This document shows, in pieces, positions 14,718 to 14,917 of a stretch of 14,917 nt of DNA. The notes beneath the pieces were generated by a model that was not told the origin of the DNA, searched no databases, and worked only from the letters and a program-made list of their open reading frames with translations. How positions within the stretch are numbered: the first letter of the stretch is position 1; every line of letters starts with the position of its first letter. The DNA comes from DASRVA01 sp035687745 (lineage in GTDB: Bacteria > Gemmatimonadota > Gemmatimonadetes > JACCXV01 > JAHWKZ01): assembly GCA_035687745.1 (NCBI GenBank), contig DASRVA010000046.1, positions 1-14,917 on the forward strand. The letters are read 5' to 3'. Both the position numbers and the translations under genes were made by a program.

Positions 14718-14917
14718 TCAGCTCCCCCGGTAGGTCGTGTAGCCGAAAGGGCTGAGGAGAAGGGGAACGTGGTGGTGCTCGCCCGGGTCCGCGACCCGGA
14801 AGACGACCGTGACCTCGGGATGGAAGCTCTCCATCCCCAGCGCCTGGAAATAGTCGCCGGTCGCGAACGTCAGGCGGAACACCCCGGGCTTCAGCCGGTC
14901 GTTCTCCAGGAGGTCCT
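14718..14917 (-). CDS. uraH: 5-hydroxyisourate hydrolase (transthyretin-like), N-terminus outside the window
   Basis: The last 65 residues are present; the frame is open to the right edge. The C-terminus HHHVPLLLSPFGYTTYRGS carries the YRGS tail that separates HIU hydrolases from vertebrate transthyretins. It also has the active-site His of the HHVPLLLSP motif. FRLTFATGDYFQALG and FHPEVTVVF are the preceding family strands. The enzyme opens the ring of 5-hydroxyisourate, the product of urate oxidation, to give OHCU. The remaining catalytic His and Arg belong to the missing N-terminal part. It converges on the xanthine dehydrogenase/DUF6986 operon with a 12-base gap, which supports a purine-degradation locus; more of the pathway probably lies beyond the right edge. 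Confidence 0.95.
   Translation of the reverse strand, partial: DLLENDRLKPGVFRLTFATGDYFQALGMESFHPEVTVVFRVADPGEHHHVPLLLSPFGYTTYRGS

Noticed and set aside
1..14917. tRNA, rRNA, CRISPR array, insertion sequence or prophage signs.
   Set aside because: I found no cloverleaf, no regularly spaced repeats, no transposase or integrase motifs and no terminal repeats anywhere in the window.

Overview
This is a GC-rich chromosomal stretch from a Gram-negative, probably free-living soil or sediment bacterium. The Gram-negative call rests on the patatin/Omp85 outer-membrane protein and on a second exported protein ending in phenylalanine. The large cyclase-TolB-TPR-STAND protein and the purine-degradation genes would fit Acidobacteriota, Gemmatimonadota or a related uncultivated lineage, but nothing here fixes the phylum. 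I see no tRNA, rRNA, CRISPR array, transposase or phage gene.

Left part (1-2499): a nearly complete DUF1697 gene runs off the left edge on the minus strand. It is divergent from a small exported protein of unknown function (703-1314). Then come a divergent GroES/Cpn10-family protein with no GroEL beside it (1398-1862) and, 4 bases later, a METTL7/UbiE-like methyltransferase (1867-2499).

Middle part (2518-7571): on the minus strand, a 1394-residue signalling protein joins an apparently intact class III adenylate cyclase, a TolB-like domain, a TPR array, a STAND-type ATPase and a second TPR array. Upstream of it on the same strand lies a ferritin with a complete ferroxidase centre and a strong ribosome-binding site. 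The 290-base gap between ferritin and the divergent patatin gene is the richest non-coding region. It holds a 12-base AT-rich palindrome near the ferritin start, three back-to-back hairpins, a convincing intrinsic terminator on the plus strand, and an optional 22-codon hydrophobic ORF on the minus strand. The arrangement suggests a structured leader or small RNA.

Right part (7572-14917): a PlpD-like patatin phospholipase fused to a POTRA/Omp85 barrel is followed by a tightly overlapping operon: xanthine dehydrogenase molybdopterin subunit, 2Fe-2S subunit, FAD subunit, and a 461-residue HpcH/citrate-lyase-like protein of the DUF6986 type ('phosphoenolpyruvate kinase' in some annotations). Converging on it from the right edge is the C-terminal part of 5-hydroxyisourate hydrolase (UraH), with its hallmark YRGS tail. 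Xanthine dehydrogenase makes urate; UraH acts after urate oxidation. The urate oxidase, OHCU decarboxylase and later steps are not in the window. The DUF6986-like enzyme is the best candidate here for an uncharacterised step tied to purine breakdown.
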